A DNA stretch of 42,403 nt from CAZGUH01 sp964529005 (GCA_964529005.1 CAZGUH010000034.1:1-42403), one strand, 5' to 3'; counted from the first letter of the stretch, positions 7,951 to 16,176 are shown. The notes: a model not told the origin generated them from the sequence alone. Numbers and translations are program-made.

Positions 7951-8855
7951 CACAACTCCCGGAGTAGGGCGATCCGCTCCTCCAAGGGCGGATGCGTGTC
8001 GAACAGGGAATGGACGCGTCCGAGCCGCCCGCTGTCGCCGACCCCGCTCATCGGCTGCTCGATCCACAGATGAGCCGTCGCGGTCGACGCCGCATGCGTG
8101 ACGGTGGTGTCGTCGCGGAGCTTCTCCAGCGCGGAGATCAACCCTGGGGGATAACGGGTGAGTTGACACGCGGAGACGTCGGCGAGCGTCTCGCGCCGGC
8201 GGCTGACCGCCGCCTGCATCGCCCGCGCGATGAACGGGGCGAAGATCAGCAGCACGAACCCGATCAACGCCAGCGGGTTGGCCCCGTCCCCGCGATCGCC
8301 GTCACGGCGGACCCGGCCGCCGTTCCACCACATCATCCGGATCGCGAGGTCGGTCAGCAGCGCCACCGCGCCCACCAGCGTGACCGCCAGCGTGGACACC
8401 AGGATGTCGTAGTTGCGGATGTGCGACAGCTCGTGGGCGAGCACGCCCTCGAGCTCGACGCGGTTCATCTTCTCCAGCAGACCGCTGGTGACGGCGATCG
8501 CGGCGTGCTTCGGGTTGCGGCCCGTGGCGAACGCGTTCGGAGCGGGGTCGTCGATGACGTAGACGCGCGGTTTGGGCAGCCCGCTGGCGATGCACAACCC
8601 CTCGACGAGGTTGTGCAGCCGCTGATACTGCTGCGGGTCGGCGGGGTGCGCGCGGCTGACGGCCAGAGCGATCGCGTCCGCCTTCCAGTAGGAGGCGAAC
8701 GCCATCGCCGCGGAGATCGCGAGCGCCACGATGATGCCCCAGGGGCCGAAGCCCACGAGGTACCCGACAGCAGCGCCGACGATGGCCACGACCACGACGA
8801 ACCCGGCCACGAGCAGCACACTGCGGCGCTTGTTGGCGCGGATGAGGTCGAACAT
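7950..8855 (-). CDS. htpX: HtpX family membrane zinc metalloprotease
   Basis: Membrane-integrated M48 protease that degrades damaged membrane proteins. The 301-residue protein has two N-terminal transmembrane segments (about 12-55), the zinc site HELSH (141-145), the third ligand Glu222 in RRRETLAD, two further hydrophobic segments (about 152-175 and 195-212) and the C-terminal THPPLEERI motif. It lies 60 bases after lemA, the usual lemA-htpX pairing, and overlaps the following DUF3048 gene by one base. TAGCCT lies ten bases before the ATG (8871-8866) and may give it a separate promoter. Confidence 0.96.
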   Translation of the reverse strand: MFDLIRANKRRSVLLVAGFVVVVAIVGAAVGYLVGFGPWGIIVALAISAAMAFASYWKADAIALAVSRAHPADPQQYQRLHNLVEGLCIASGLPKPRVYVIDDPAPNAFATGRNPKHAAIAVTSGLLEKMNRVELEGVLAHELSHIRNYDILVSTLAVTLVGAVALLTDLAIRMMWWNGGRVRRDGDRGDGANPLALIGFVLLIFAPFIARAMQAAVSRRRETLADVSACQLTRYPPGLISALEKLRDDTTVTHAASTATAHLWIEQPMSGVGDSGRLGRVHSLFDTHPPLEERIALLREL

Positions 8856-8915
8856 CGAAGTCGTCAGGCTAGGACAGGGCGCGGGCGAACGCGCGGCAGG
8901 GCCACGAGCGCGGCG

Positions 8916-9470
8916 TCAGAAGCTGACGTTGGGCGTGACCCGCGCGCCCTCGTCGGCCTCGAAGTACTCGCGGCGCTGGAACTTCAGCATCTTGGCGAAG
9001 ATCAGCGTCGGGAACTGCTCGAGCTTGTTGTTGTACGCCAGGACGGAGTCGTTGTAGAACTGCCGCGCGTAGGCGACCCGGCCTTCCGTCGCGGTCAGCT
9101 CCTCTTGCAGGGCGAGGAAGTTCTGGTTCGCCTTCAGGTCGGGATAAGCCTCGCTGAGCGCGAACAGCTGCCGCAAGGCGCCGGTCAACATGTTGTCGGC
9201 CTGCGCTTGGGCATGGGGCGTGTCGGCCGCCTGCATCGCCGCATTGCGGGCGGTGATGACGGCGTCGAGCGTCTCACGCTCGTGGGCTGCATAGCCCTTC
9301 ACCGTCTCGACCAGGTTGGGGATGAGATCGATGCGGCGCTTGAGCTGCACGTCGATCTGCGACCACGAGTTCTCGACCTGGTTCCGCCGCCGGATGAGGC
9401 CGTTGTAGGCGATGATGCCGTACAGGAGCAGCAGGACGACGACGCCGATGATGATCAGAAGAGGGATCAC
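8916..9470 (-). CDS. lemA: LemA family protein
   Basis: Membrane-anchored LemA protein, 184 residues, with an N-terminal transmembrane helix (about 2-22), then the coiled-coil helical domain with family motifs NQVENSWSQIDVQLKRR, DLIPNLVETVKGYA, SEAYPDLKANQNFLALQEEL and a C-terminal FPTLIFAKMLKF segment. Family members accompany HtpX-type proteases and are proposed envelope-stress partners; the molecular role is not settled. It starts with GTG, overlapping the pimA stop by four bases (GTGA). Confidence 0.95.
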   Translation of the reverse strand: MIPLLIIIGVVVLLLLYGIIAYNGLIRRRNQVENSWSQIDVQLKRRIDLIPNLVETVKGYAAHERETLDAVITARNAAMQAADTPHAQAQADNMLTGALRQLFALSEAYPDLKANQNFLALQEELTATEGRVAYARQFYNDSVLAYNNKLEQFPTLIFAKMLKFQRREYFEADEGARVTPNVSF

Positions 9471-10639
9471 ACGCGGAGTCTACGACGCCGTCTCCACCAG
9501 GATGCGGGACCCGTGAGACCGGCCCCGATCACCCAATCCGGGTCTCCCGGCGGCTCGCTGGACCGGGCGCGGTCGACGAGGTCGCGGTAGATCGCCTCGT
9601 ACGCAGCGGCGAGGCGCGACATGCTCAACTCGTCGGCCCGGCGCTCCCCCGCGGCGCGCAGGCGCGCGGCGAGCGCGGCGTCCTCGAAGACACGCGTCAG
9701 CGCCCGCGCCAACGCGTTCGGATCTCCGGGTTCGACGAGCAGGCTGTCGACCTCGTCGGTGGCGACGTTCTGGTATCCGGGCAGCGCGCTGGCCACCACC
9801 GGTGTCCCTGCCGCCATCGCTTCGATCAGCACGACGCCGAACGACTCGCCGTGGAGCGACGGCGCGCAGAACGCCGCCGCCGAGCGCAGGCGGGCGATCT
9901 TGTCGTGGTCGGAAATGCGCCCGAGCCACTCGATGCGCCCGTCACCGCCGAAGCGCTCGCGTAACGCAGCGGTCTCCGGTCCCTCGCTCGCGACCCAGCA
10001 GACGACGTCGTCGGGCAGCAACGCCATCGCCCGCAGCAGCACCTCGAGGCCCTTGCGTGGCTCGTGGCGACCGCAGAAGAAGATCGTGCGGGGCCTGGTC
10101 GGCACCGGCGCGGCGGGACGGAAGCGCTCGACCTCCACGCCGTTGAACAACACCTCGTAGTCGCCGCCGAGGTGCTCCTGCACCATGTCGAGGGCGTCCT
10201 TGGACACGACGACGCGGCGGTCGATGCGATCGAGCAGGGCTCGCAACGGCGCGCTGAGGAAGCGGTACACCCCTGCGCCACCCGCAGCGTGGAACGTCGC
10301 CACGATCGGCGCCGGGCGCACGACGAGCGAGGTCAACGTGCATCCGGGGGCGAGCGGCTCGTGCAGGTGCAGCACGTCGAACTGCTCGTCGCGCAGCGCA
10401 CGGATGGTACGCAGCGCGGCGGACGGGTCCGGCGCAAGAGGCGCCATCGACCCGTTGATCGCGGTCGGCAGACTGTCGCCGAGCGGCGTCACGAACGTGG
10501 CCGGCGGAGCCCCGTCGCACGGGCCGAGCACACGCGCCTCGTGACCCCGATTGCGCAGCTCGCGCGCCAGCGCCATCACCTGTCCCTGAACGCCGCCGTA
10601 GATCGTCAGGCTGTAGGGACAGACGATGCCGATGCGCAT
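9467..10639 (-). CDS. pimA: Phosphatidylinositol alpha-mannosyltransferase (PimA-like)
   Basis: GT4-type glycosyltransferase, expected to transfer mannose from GDP-mannose to phosphatidylinositol at the inner membrane face, the first step of PIM synthesis. It has 390 residues, beginning RIGIVCPYSLTIYGGVQ with the GGVQ loop of PimA. FDVLHLHEPLAPG and IVATFHAAGG (inositol/lipid side) and ESFGVVLIEAMAAGTPVVAS (nucleotide-sugar site, EX7E) are all present. Context with pgsA and the acyltransferase supports PimA over other GT4 enzymes. The ATG matches the family start but has no clear ribosome site. A GTG at 10684, seven bases after TACGGT, would add 15 residues and is a credible leaderless alternative. 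Confidence 0.88.
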   Translation of the reverse strand: MRIGIVCPYSLTIYGGVQGQVMALARELRNRGHEARVLGPCDGAPPATFVTPLGDSLPTAINGSMAPLAPDPSAALRTIRALRDEQFDVLHLHEPLAPGCTLTSLVVRPAPIVATFHAAGGAGVYRFLSAPLRALLDRIDRRVVVSKDALDMVQEHLGGDYEVLFNGVEVERFRPAAPVPTRPRTIFFCGRHEPRKGLEVLLRAMALLPDDVVCWVASEGPETAALRERFGGDGRIEWLGRISDHDKIARLRSAAAFCAPSLHGESFGVVLIEAMAAGTPVVASALPGYQNVATDEVDSLLVEPGDPNALARALTRVFEDAALAARLRAAGERRADELSMSRLAAAYEAIYRDLVDRARSSEPPGDPDWVIGAGLTGPASWWRRRRRLRV

Positions 10640-10714
10640 CCACGAACGCTCGGGGGCAGACCCGTGCTGCGGATGCTCGGACACCGGCGCCACCGTACTC
10701 GGGGCTTCGGGGCG

Positions 10715-11506
10715 TCAGTCGCGCACGATCCGGATGAACCCGGAGCGCACGACTCCGGGCACGTGGTACTCGCACGTGCGGTAGCAGCGCTGGCCGCGCC
10801 GGCCGACGCCCACGAGGTCGAGCGTCAACAGCGCGGAGCGCCGCGGGCTGCGGAACCACGCCCGCAGGCGGGCAGTGGCAATCAGCGCGCTCGGCCACGC
10901 CAGCTCCCACTCGACCGTGTCGCCGCGCAGGAGGGTGACCAGCTCGACGAGCGAGGCCTGCGGATCGACGGTCGCGAGATCGATCGGCTGCGCGTGCTCG
11001 AGGAGCGGGATCACGTCGACCGTGACGAGCGCCGGCACGCCATCGGCGGACCAGCGCTTCACGGTGCGCAGAGCGGGCGCCCCGTCCGCGGCCAGCAAGG
11101 CCGCGGCGTCGGCGCCCCCGAGAGCGACCGGGCCGCACTCGAGCACGTCGAGCGTCGGCTCGAACCCGGCGCGACGCACGCGTTCGGCCGGGTCGAGCCT
11201 GTGGTCGAATCGAGCGACGATCTCGTCGAGGCAGGGGTTGACGATCGTCATCGCTCCCTGCCGGCGCCGGATCAGCCCCTCGCTCTCCAGGCGCGCGAGG
11301 ATCTCGCGCAACGCCGGGCGGGAGATGCCGAACGTCGCGACGAGCGTCGGCTCGCTCGGTAGCGGCTCGCCTCGTCGTGCTGCCCGCCGCGCCATCTCCC
11401 GGAGTTCCCGCGCGATCATGTCCGTGCTGTGGCGGTCGCCGCCGTCCGCCGGGGTCGTGCGATCATCGCCGCCGGTCAGCAGATGATCATCGTCTGCCGC
11501 CGGCAC
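10715..11506 (-). CDS. GntR/HutC family transcriptional regulator
   Basis: One-component regulator of 263 residues. An N-terminal winged helix (about 28-92; LPSEPTLVATFGISRPALREILARLESEGLIRRRQG is the DNA-binding part) is joined to a C-terminal UTRA-like effector domain (about 105-260). The effector is unknown. The GTG start is preceded by GAGG, but an internal ATG (MIARELREM) is possible because residues 1-28 are not family-like. It lies 75 bases upstream of pimA in the same direction, so autoregulation or control of pimA is conceivable but not shown. Confidence 0.88.
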   Translation of the reverse strand: MPAADDDHLLTGGDDRTTPADGGDRHSTDMIARELREMARRAARRGEPLPSEPTLVATFGISRPALREILARLESEGLIRRRQGAMTIVNPCLDEIVARFDHRLDPAERVRRAGFEPTLDVLECGPVALGGADAAALLAADGAPALRTVKRWSADGVPALVTVDVIPLLEHAQPIDLATVDPQASLVELVTLLRGDTVEWELAWPSALIATARLRAWFRSPRRSALLTLDLVGVGRRGQRCYRTCEYHVPGVVRSGFIRIVRD

Positions 11507-11587
11507 GACGCCTCGTTCCTTGCTGTCATCCTCACATCACCGCCGCCCTCTCCGTTTCCGGAGGTTGAGAATCGAGCCGACCCTACA

Positions 11588-11623
11588 TGACGGCGACCGC
11601 GCCGGTTCGGCGCGACGCCGTCA
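11588..11623. other. Strong 36-base inverted repeat
   Basis: Arms TGACGGCG and CGCCGTCA enclose a second stem CGCGCC/GGCGCG with a GGTTC loop. It lies between the small gene at 11656-12030 and the GntR gene. Neither side has a T run, so it is not a classical intrinsic terminator. It could end transcription of the small gene or be an operator for the GntR protein. Confidence 0.6.
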
Positions 11624-11655
11624 TCTCGGGCGGGCGCCCGTCACAGTCACACAGT

Positions 11656-12030
11656 TCATCGATCACCGATCGACGGAGGCGCAGAGCGACGCAGACGCCG
11701 GACGACTGCCTCCGGGTCGTCGCTGCCGACGATCAGGCGCGCAAATCCGGCGGCCTTCCGATCGAGGTCGACGATCACGGCCCGCTGACCGCGTCGTATG
11801 GCGACGAAGTCACGCCCGCGCCGCCTGCGCCACGTGCCGATGGCGAAGCGACCTGGCCGCGCTCCCCCCGGCGCTCGGATGCCCCGCACCTGCGCGAACG
11901 GGCGCTCGTCGACCACCGCTGACCGAACCGACGAGACCGGGACGCGGACGTCGCCGCGCAGCGCCGCCGCCTTCTCCCTTCGCCGCAGGCGCACGACGAG
12001 ATCAGCACCGTCGACGACGATCTCTGCCAC
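11656..12030 (-). CDS. Small conserved protein of unknown function
   Basis: A 124-residue protein starting at GTG (VAEIVVDGADLVVRL). I recognise the pattern of a conserved actinobacterial family of unknown function: a beta-rich N-terminal half with VPVSSVRSAVV, the RGIRAPG motif, then GTWRRRRGRDFVAI and a C-terminal IVGSDDPEAVVRRL helix. This layout resembles bacterial pleckstrin-homology-like folds, which is inference. A longer frame running upstream overlaps the DUF4188 gene and has no family resemblance before residue 1 as given. No Shine-Dalgarno is seen; a 17-base inverted repeat abuts the start codon. Confidence 0.65.
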   Translation of the reverse strand: MAEIVVDGADLVVRLRRREKAAALRGDVRVPVSSVRSAVVDERPFAQVRGIRAPGGARPGRFAIGTWRRRRGRDFVAIRRGQRAVIVDLDRKAAGFARLIVGSDDPEAVVRRLRRSAPPSIGDR

Positions 12031-12047
12031 GGCGCCAGCGTGGCGCC
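12031..12047. other. Inverted repeat abutting a start codon
   Basis: GGCGCCA and TGGCGCC arms separated by three bases, directly before the GTG of the small gene at 11656-12030 and nine bases after the DUF4188 stop. It would occlude initiation if folded in mRNA, or act as a binding site. No T tract follows. Confidence 0.55.
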
Positions 12048-12055
12048 GCCGATGC

Positions 12056-12535
12056 TCACCCGGCGAACGTGCCCGACAACCGGTGACGCGCCGACGACGC
12101 TCCGGACAGCGGAACGAGCCTGCCGGCCTTGGCCAGTCCGTGCGGCGGCATGTTGCCGTAGACAGCCTCGTACTCGCCCGCGCGCACGAGATACGTCTCG
12201 TGCCATATGCCGGCACGCGTGCTCTTGCCAACCCGCTGCCAGTAGCGCCGCCAGACCGCCAGATGTGGATCGTCCGGGTTGCGGGCAAACGCCTCGAGGT
12301 GGTCGAACGAGCGCCAGTACTGGATCAGCGTCAAGCCGCACGACTCGTACGCCAGCAGGCCTTTGTCCGGGTTGGCGACGAGTTGCTTGAGCATGTGGTT
12401 CATGCCCCACCGGCCGCCGAGGTCGGCGAACACCCGCAACGCCTGGAGCTTGGAGTTGATCCGTGCGCCGATCAGGAACACGACGAAATCGCCGTCGATC
12501 TCGGCCGTCCAGCGCCCTTGCCGTACATCAGCCAT
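12056..12535 (-). CDS. DUF4188 family protein
   Basis: A 159-residue cytosolic protein of the DUF4188 family, related to antibiotic-monooxygenase (ABM)-like alpha-beta barrels. Family hallmarks are RWTAEIDGDFVVFLIGARIN (10-29), MLKQLVANPDKGLL, LIQYWRSFDHLEAFARNPDDPH and WHETYLVRAGEYEAVYGNMPPHGL. Members are sometimes labelled monooxygenases on fold alone; no cofactor site is visible. The ATG follows an AGGGGGTG ribosome site, and TAGCAT about 30 bases upstream is a possible -10 element. It sits between the acyltransferase and the small unknown gene. Confidence 0.87.
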   Translation of the reverse strand: MADVRQGRWTAEIDGDFVVFLIGARINSKLQALRVFADLGGRWGMNHMLKQLVANPDKGLLAYESCGLTLIQYWRSFDHLEAFARNPDDPHLAVWRRYWQRVGKSTRAGIWHETYLVRAGEYEAVYGNMPPHGLAKAGRLVPLSGASSARHRLSGTFAG

Positions 12536-12598
12536 CTCGCACCCCCTGACACACCCCGGCCGGATGCTACGACGACGCCACGGCCGAATCGAGCGACG

Positions 12599-13519
12599 TC
12601 AGCGCACGGGTCGCAGGTCGCTCGGCCAGTTCGGTTGGAAGAGATGCCACTGGTCGGGGGCGCGGCGGATCAGCGCTTCGAGGTCGTGCGCCAACGCCTG
12701 CGTCACGCGAGCGACATCGGCGCGAAACCTTCCCTGCCGTTCGGCCGGCACGGGTGGCAGGACGACGGCGTGATGGCCGTTGAGCGCGTCGGTGAAGTAC
12801 ACCGCGGTCGGCAGCAACGGAGACCGCGAGCGCAGGGCGAGCGTCGCCGGACCGGCCGGCAAGGTGGTGCGCTCGCCGAAGAACTCCACTTCGACGCCGC
12901 CGCCTCCGATGTCGCGATCGCATAACAGGCATACGACCTCGTTGTCCGCCAGCGCCTTGGCCACCGCAGCGCCGGCATGCGACCCGAGCGGCACGACGTT
13001 CATGCCCAGCTCGGACCGCAGGTCCGCGAACCACGTGAACAGCTCGGGGGGCTGCAACGGCTCCACGACGACGGTCACCCGGTAGCCGCGATCGGTGAGC
13101 CAGCGCCCGGCCCATTCCCACCCGCCGAGGTGTGGCAGCGCCAGGATCGCGCCCCTTCCGGCGGCGATCGCGTCGCGCAGCTGCCCGTAGCCCTGCTCGT
13201 CGAAGCCGGCCTCGACGACGTGCTCGGGCGTCGCCGGCAAGCGAAAGCTCTCGATGTAGTACCGCGCGTACGACGAGAACGCCTCGCGTGCGGCCCGCCG
13301 CAGCGCTGCGCCGGACAGGCTCGGATCGACACGGCGCAGATGGTGCTCGACGGTCTGGCGCCGCGGTGTCATCAGCGAGCACAGGACGGCGCCGATCGCC
13401 GATGCGAGCGGTGAGACCGCCCGCGCGGGCACGACGCGCGCGGCAGCGGACCCGAGGCGGTAGGCGTCGACCGTCAGCCGGTCGGCGCGGCGCCGGTGCG
13501 CCGGATCGGCGGCCGACAC
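12599..13519 (-). CDS. Phosphatidylinositol mannoside acyltransferase (LpxL/HtrB family)
   Basis: Membrane-associated acyltransferase of 306 residues in the LpxL/HtrB superfamily. Position directly after pgsA and upstream of pimA matches mycobacterial PatA (Rv2611c), which acylates the mannose of PIM1/PIM2. The catalytic motif H130-L-G-G-W-E135 (HX4E) is visible, and DRDIGGGGVEVEFFG and LPAGPATLALRSRSPLLP follow as in the family. It starts with GTG one base after the pgsA stop, so the two are co-translated. Substrate is inferred from synteny. Confidence 0.88.
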   Translation of the reverse strand: MSAADPAHRRRADRLTVDAYRLGSAAARVVPARAVSPLASAIGAVLCSLMTPRRQTVEHHLRRVDPSLSGAALRRAAREAFSSYARYYIESFRLPATPEHVVEAGFDEQGYGQLRDAIAAGRGAILALPHLGGWEWAGRWLTDRGYRVTVVVEPLQPPELFTWFADLRSELGMNVVPLGSHAGAAVAKALADNEVVCLLCDRDIGGGGVEVEFFGERTTLPAGPATLALRSRSPLLPTAVYFTDALNGHHAVVLPPVPAERQGRFRADVARVTQALAHDLEALIRRAPDQWHLFQPNWPSDLRPVR

Positions 13520-13520
13520 G

Positions 13521-14213
13521 TCAGCCGGACTTGCGCAGCCGCTGCACCCGCGCCCGCCGCCGCTCCGAGCGGGCGATGCGCCGACTCTGGTGGCGAGACC
13601 GGCGCAGTTCGATGCGCGCAGCGGTGACCGGCGCGACCGCCGCTTGGCGCCAGACCTTCACGAAGCGCTGCACGGCGGTGACCGCCGTGAGGGCGAGCAT
13701 CACCCACAGCACCGGGATCAGCAACACGTCGAACAGCAAGCCGAGGCACAGCAGCACGATCCGCTCGGCGCGCTCCATCAGGCCACCCTTGGCCTCCAGA
13801 CCGAGCGACTCGGCCTTGGCCCGCTGGTAGGAGATCATCGACGACACCGCCATGACGGCGAACGGCAGGATCGCCATGTGCGCCGACTCGTGCGAGGCCA
13901 GGTACCAGGCGACGCCGCCGAACAGCAGCGCGTCGGTCGCCCGATCGACCACCGAGTCGAAGAACGCGCCGCGCTGGCTGGATGTGTTGGACGCCTTGGC
14001 GAGCGCGCCGTCGAGCAGGTCGGGCAGCGCCGCCAGCACGACGAGGAACAAGCCGAGCTGGAGGAGCCCGGCGCCGATGGCGACAGCCGCGGCCACCGCC
14101 AGGAGCAAGCCGGCGACGGTGAGGTGGTCGGGGGTGAGACCCGTGCGGCGCAGCCCGTCACCGAGCGGCTTGACCGCACGATCGACCGGCGCGCGGAACT
14201 TTCCGTCGAACAT
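13521..14213 (-). CDS. pgsA: CDP-alcohol phosphatidyltransferase, phosphatidylinositol (phosphate) synthase
   Basis: Integral membrane enzyme, 230 residues, likely joining CDP-diacylglycerol and inositol phosphate to start phosphatidylinositol synthesis. The CDP-alcohol motif reads D65-x2-D68-G69-x2-A72-K73-x8-G82-x3-D86-x3-D90; lysine replaces the usual arginine after Ala. About five hydrophobic helices follow the family pattern, with a basic C-terminal tail (about 195-230). The ATG at 14213 is preferred over a TTG two codons earlier, because TAGCCT eight bases before the ATG would put the TTG upstream of the transcription start. Confidence 0.92.
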   Translation of the reverse strand: MFDGKFRAPVDRAVKPLGDGLRRTGLTPDHLTVAGLLLAVAAAVAIGAGLLQLGLFLVVLAALPDLLDGALAKASNTSSQRGAFFDSVVDRATDALLFGGVAWYLASHESAHMAILPFAVMAVSSMISYQRAKAESLGLEAKGGLMERAERIVLLCLGLLFDVLLIPVLWVMLALTAVTAVQRFVKVWRQAAVAPVTAARIELRRSRHQSRRIARSERRRARVQRLRKSG

Positions 14214-14221
14214 CGGCAACC

Positions 14222-14227
14222 AGGCTA
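14222..14227 (-). promoter_or_regulatory. Putative -10 element of pgsA (TAGCCT)
   Basis: TAGCCT on the - strand, eight bases before the pgsA ATG. It implies a leaderless pgsA-acyltransferase mRNA and excludes the TTG start at 14219. No strong -35 hexamer is visible. Confidence 0.4.
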
Positions 14228-14263
14228 CCCGCCCAGGCCGCGACGGCGTGGCACACTGCGGGC

Positions 14264-14578
14264 ATGAGCGGTTCCTCGCCGAGCGACCTCGCGGTCGCCT
14301 TCCGTTCGCTCCCCCGCCGCTTCGCGGCTGCCGCTGACGACGTCGACCCCGCCGTCACCGCCCGCGCCGAGCGCGAGCTCCAGGCGGCGATCCAGCGAGC
14401 GGCGACGGTGATCGGGGCCGCGGCCGACCCCGAGGCCGTGGCGCAGGCCACCGAGTCCCGACCGGCCGACGACTGGACGGAGAGCTCGCTCGATCTCCTG
14501 CGCGCCGCGGCGCTCGAAGCCGGCGCCGTCATCCGCCGGCTGGAGGAGCAGCCCCGTCAGCACGCCGCCGACGACTGA
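14264..14578 (+). CDS. Small hypothetical protein
   Basis: A 104-residue, alanine-rich, mostly helical soluble protein on the + strand (MSGSSPSDLAVAFRSLPRRF start). I do not recognise the family. Support for coding: it fills the space between pgsA and the flavin reductase exactly (its stop abuts that gene's stop), starts with ATG, and carries CACACT six bases upstream as a weak -10 element. The opposite-strand frames here are arginine/alanine-rich shadows. No membrane segment or catalytic motif is seen. Confidence 0.6.
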   Translation: MSGSSPSDLAVAFRSLPRRFAAAADDVDPAVTARAERELQAAIQRAATVIGAAADPEAVAQATESRPADDWTESSLDLLRAAALEAGAVIRRLEEQPRQHAADD

Positions 14579-15103
14579 TCAGCCGCCGTAGTTCATGCGG
14601 GTGTCCTCCATGCGCAGCACCGGCGTGTCCTCTGGCTGCTGGAAACCGCAATCGATCACCTCGCCCACGAACCACGTGTGATCGCCGGCGTCGACGGCCG
14701 AGCGCACGGCGCAGTCGAGGAAGGCCACGGCGCGATCGAGCACCGGAGCACCGGAGCGGCCGTCGTGGAAGCCGAAGCCGTTGAGCGTGCGTGCGGTCAT
14801 GTCGACGTCGACCGGCTTCACGAACTTGCGGACGATGGCGCGGTCGTCGCGGGCGACGAGGTTGAGCACGAAGCTGCCGCCCTCGCGCACGAGCTCGTGG
14901 GTGAGCGACTCCTTCTGCACCCCGACGCCGACGAGCTTCGCCGGCTCGGCGCCCATCTGGGAGACGAAGTTGATCGTCATCCCGTTGCGACGCTCGCCCG
15001 CTCGCGAGCCGAGGACGTACAGCCCGTAGGGCATCGCCCACAGGACCCGGCGGCGCAGGCGGTCGTACTCGTCGTCGACGGCCTCCGTCACCGTCAGCTC
15101 CAT
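14579..15103 (-). CDS. Flavin reductase-like FMN-binding protein
   Basis: A 174-residue split-barrel protein of the flavin reductase family. Typical family segments are LWAMPYGLYVLGSRAGERRNGMTINFV (near 20-46, FMN binding), PAKLVGVGVQKESLTHELV, GSFVLNLV and a C-terminal AGDHTWFVGEVIDC. Such proteins supply reduced FMN to monooxygenases or bind flavin or F420 themselves; the partner is unknown. Its ATG overlaps the preceding membrane-protein gene by ten bases, so the two are coupled. Confidence 0.9.
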   Translation of the reverse strand: MELTVTEAVDDEYDRLRRRVLWAMPYGLYVLGSRAGERRNGMTINFVSQMGAEPAKLVGVGVQKESLTHELVREGGSFVLNLVARDDRAIVRKFVKPVDVDMTARTLNGFGFHDGRSGAPVLDRAVAFLDCAVRSAVDAGDHTWFVGEVIDCGFQQPEDTPVLRMEDTRMNYGG

Positions 15104-15591
15104 GCTTCGTCGTTCGCCTGGACCATGTGCTCGACCACCCCGCCGTCGATCGCGTCGACGAGCACGAGACCCCGCTGCCGCGGAGGCTCCTCGGCCGAGT
15201 AGCACAGCACGCGCCATGTCGGCCGGCTGCGAAGACCGCGCCACACCTGCTGCGCAGAGGCGTGACCGACGGCGAAGCCCACCGCGCCCTGCGCGGCGAC
15301 CAGCGCCTTGGTCTCGTCGATGTTCATGCGCCAGCTGGAGCTGATCGAGAACAGGCCGACCGCGGCGAGCAGCAGCGCCGCCATCGGAAAGCCGCGGTTG
15401 ACGATCGGCGAGTCGCCGCCCTTCCACAACCAGAGCACGAGACAGACCAGCGCCAGACCGAGGTAGATCACACCGGGGATGCGGCGACGGCTGTTGTCGG
15501 GGAATCTGTACGGACCGACCCACTGGCTGGCGTCGAGGTCGTGGGGCAACTCGTCGCGGATCTCGGCCGCCGAGGCGATGGGCTCGTTCAT
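15094..15591 (-). CDS. Hypothetical membrane protein
   Basis: A 165-residue protein of unknown function. A polar N terminus (1-36) is followed by two transmembrane segments (about 41-56 and 68-84), then a soluble domain with SSSWRMNIDETKALVAAQ and TWRVLCYSAEEPP. The ATG is preceded by GGAGCG. It overlaps the flavin reductase start by ten bases and follows the HIT gene by 30 bases, so it belongs to the thrS-HIT run. It is not recognised beyond resembling unnamed actinobacterial proteins. Confidence 0.8.
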   Translation of the reverse strand: MNEPIASAAEIRDELPHDLDASQWVGPYRFPDNSRRRIPGVIYLGLALVCLVLWLWKGGDSPIVNRGFPMAALLLAAVGLFSISSSWRMNIDETKALVAAQGAVGFAVGHASAQQVWRGLRSRPTWRVLCYSAEEPPRQRGLVLVDAIDGGVVEHMVQANDEAWS

Positions 15592-15621
15592 GACGCGCTC
15601 CAGGTTAGGGGTCGACGCCCG

Positions 15622-16137
15622 TCAGCGCCTCGGCCAGTGCGCACGCAGCTTCGCCGCCGAGTCCGGCAGGGCCTCCGGCACGGTGCGCACATGCGCCACG
15701 GACAACATGAAGTTCCCGTCGCCCACCCACCGCGGCACGACGTGCACGTGCAGATGCTCGCTGATGCTGCCGCCCGCCGCGGGGCCGAGGTTGATGCCGA
15801 CGTTCAACGCGTGCGGCTTGTAGGCGGCCTTCACCGCGACGACCGCGTCCGTGACGGTGGGCCAGATCTCCGCGGTCTCCTCGGCGGTGAGCTCCTCCAG
15901 GTCGGCCACCTGGCGGTACGGCAGCACCATCAGGTGCCCGGCGGTGTAGGGGAACGCGTTGAGGATCGCGAAGCACGTCGGGCCCCGGTGGATGATGTGC
16001 GTCTCCTCGTCGGGCAGTCCGCTGTCGAGGATCCGCCGGAAGACGCTGGCACCGGGCTCACCGGCGACATCTCCCGCAGCGCCGCCCGACGTGACGTACG
16101 CCGCGCGCCACGCGTTCCAGAGGTGCTCGAAGGCCAT
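15622..16137 (-). CDS. HIT family hydrolase / AP4A phosphorylase-like
   Basis: A 171-residue histidine-triad nucleotide-binding protein. The catalytic H-x-H-x-H-V-V is at residues 128-134 (EHLHVHVV), and the PYTAGHLMVLPYR and LNVGINLG motifs match the group of mycobacterial Rv2613c, a diadenosine tetraphosphate phosphorylase. It may therefore clear Ap4A made by the neighbouring threonyl-tRNA synthetase. The ATG at 16137 (MAFEHLWNAWRA) is preferred over a GTG six codons earlier, because TACGGT seven bases before the ATG lies inside that extension. Confidence 0.93.
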   Translation of the reverse strand: MAFEHLWNAWRAAYVTSGGAAGDVAGEPGASVFRRILDSGLPDEETHIIHRGPTCFAILNAFPYTAGHLMVLPYRQVADLEELTAEETAEIWPTVTDAVVAVKAAYKPHALNVGINLGPAAGGSISEHLHVHVVPRWVGDGNFMLSVAHVRTVPEALPDSAAKLRAHWPRR

Positions 16138-16144
16138 TCGTGCA

Positions 16145-16150
16145 ACCGTA
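16145..16150 (-). promoter_or_regulatory. Putative -10 element of the HIT gene (TACGGT)
   Basis: TACGGT seven bases before the HIT ATG, the same hexamer and spacing as at fabI. It supports a leaderless start at 16137. The site lies in the 39-base gap after thrS. Confidence 0.4.
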
Positions 16151-16176
16151 TCCACCGACCGGAGCTGTGGCCCGGG

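Noticed and set aside
11520..12086. 188-residue + strand frame across the GntR upstream region
   Set aside because: Arg/Pro/Ala-rich, no ribosome site, and antisense to the small conserved gene.
14214..14219. TTG start for pgsA two codons upstream
   Set aside because: It lies two bases after a probable -10 hexamer, hence upstream of the expected transcription start; the ATG fits the family.
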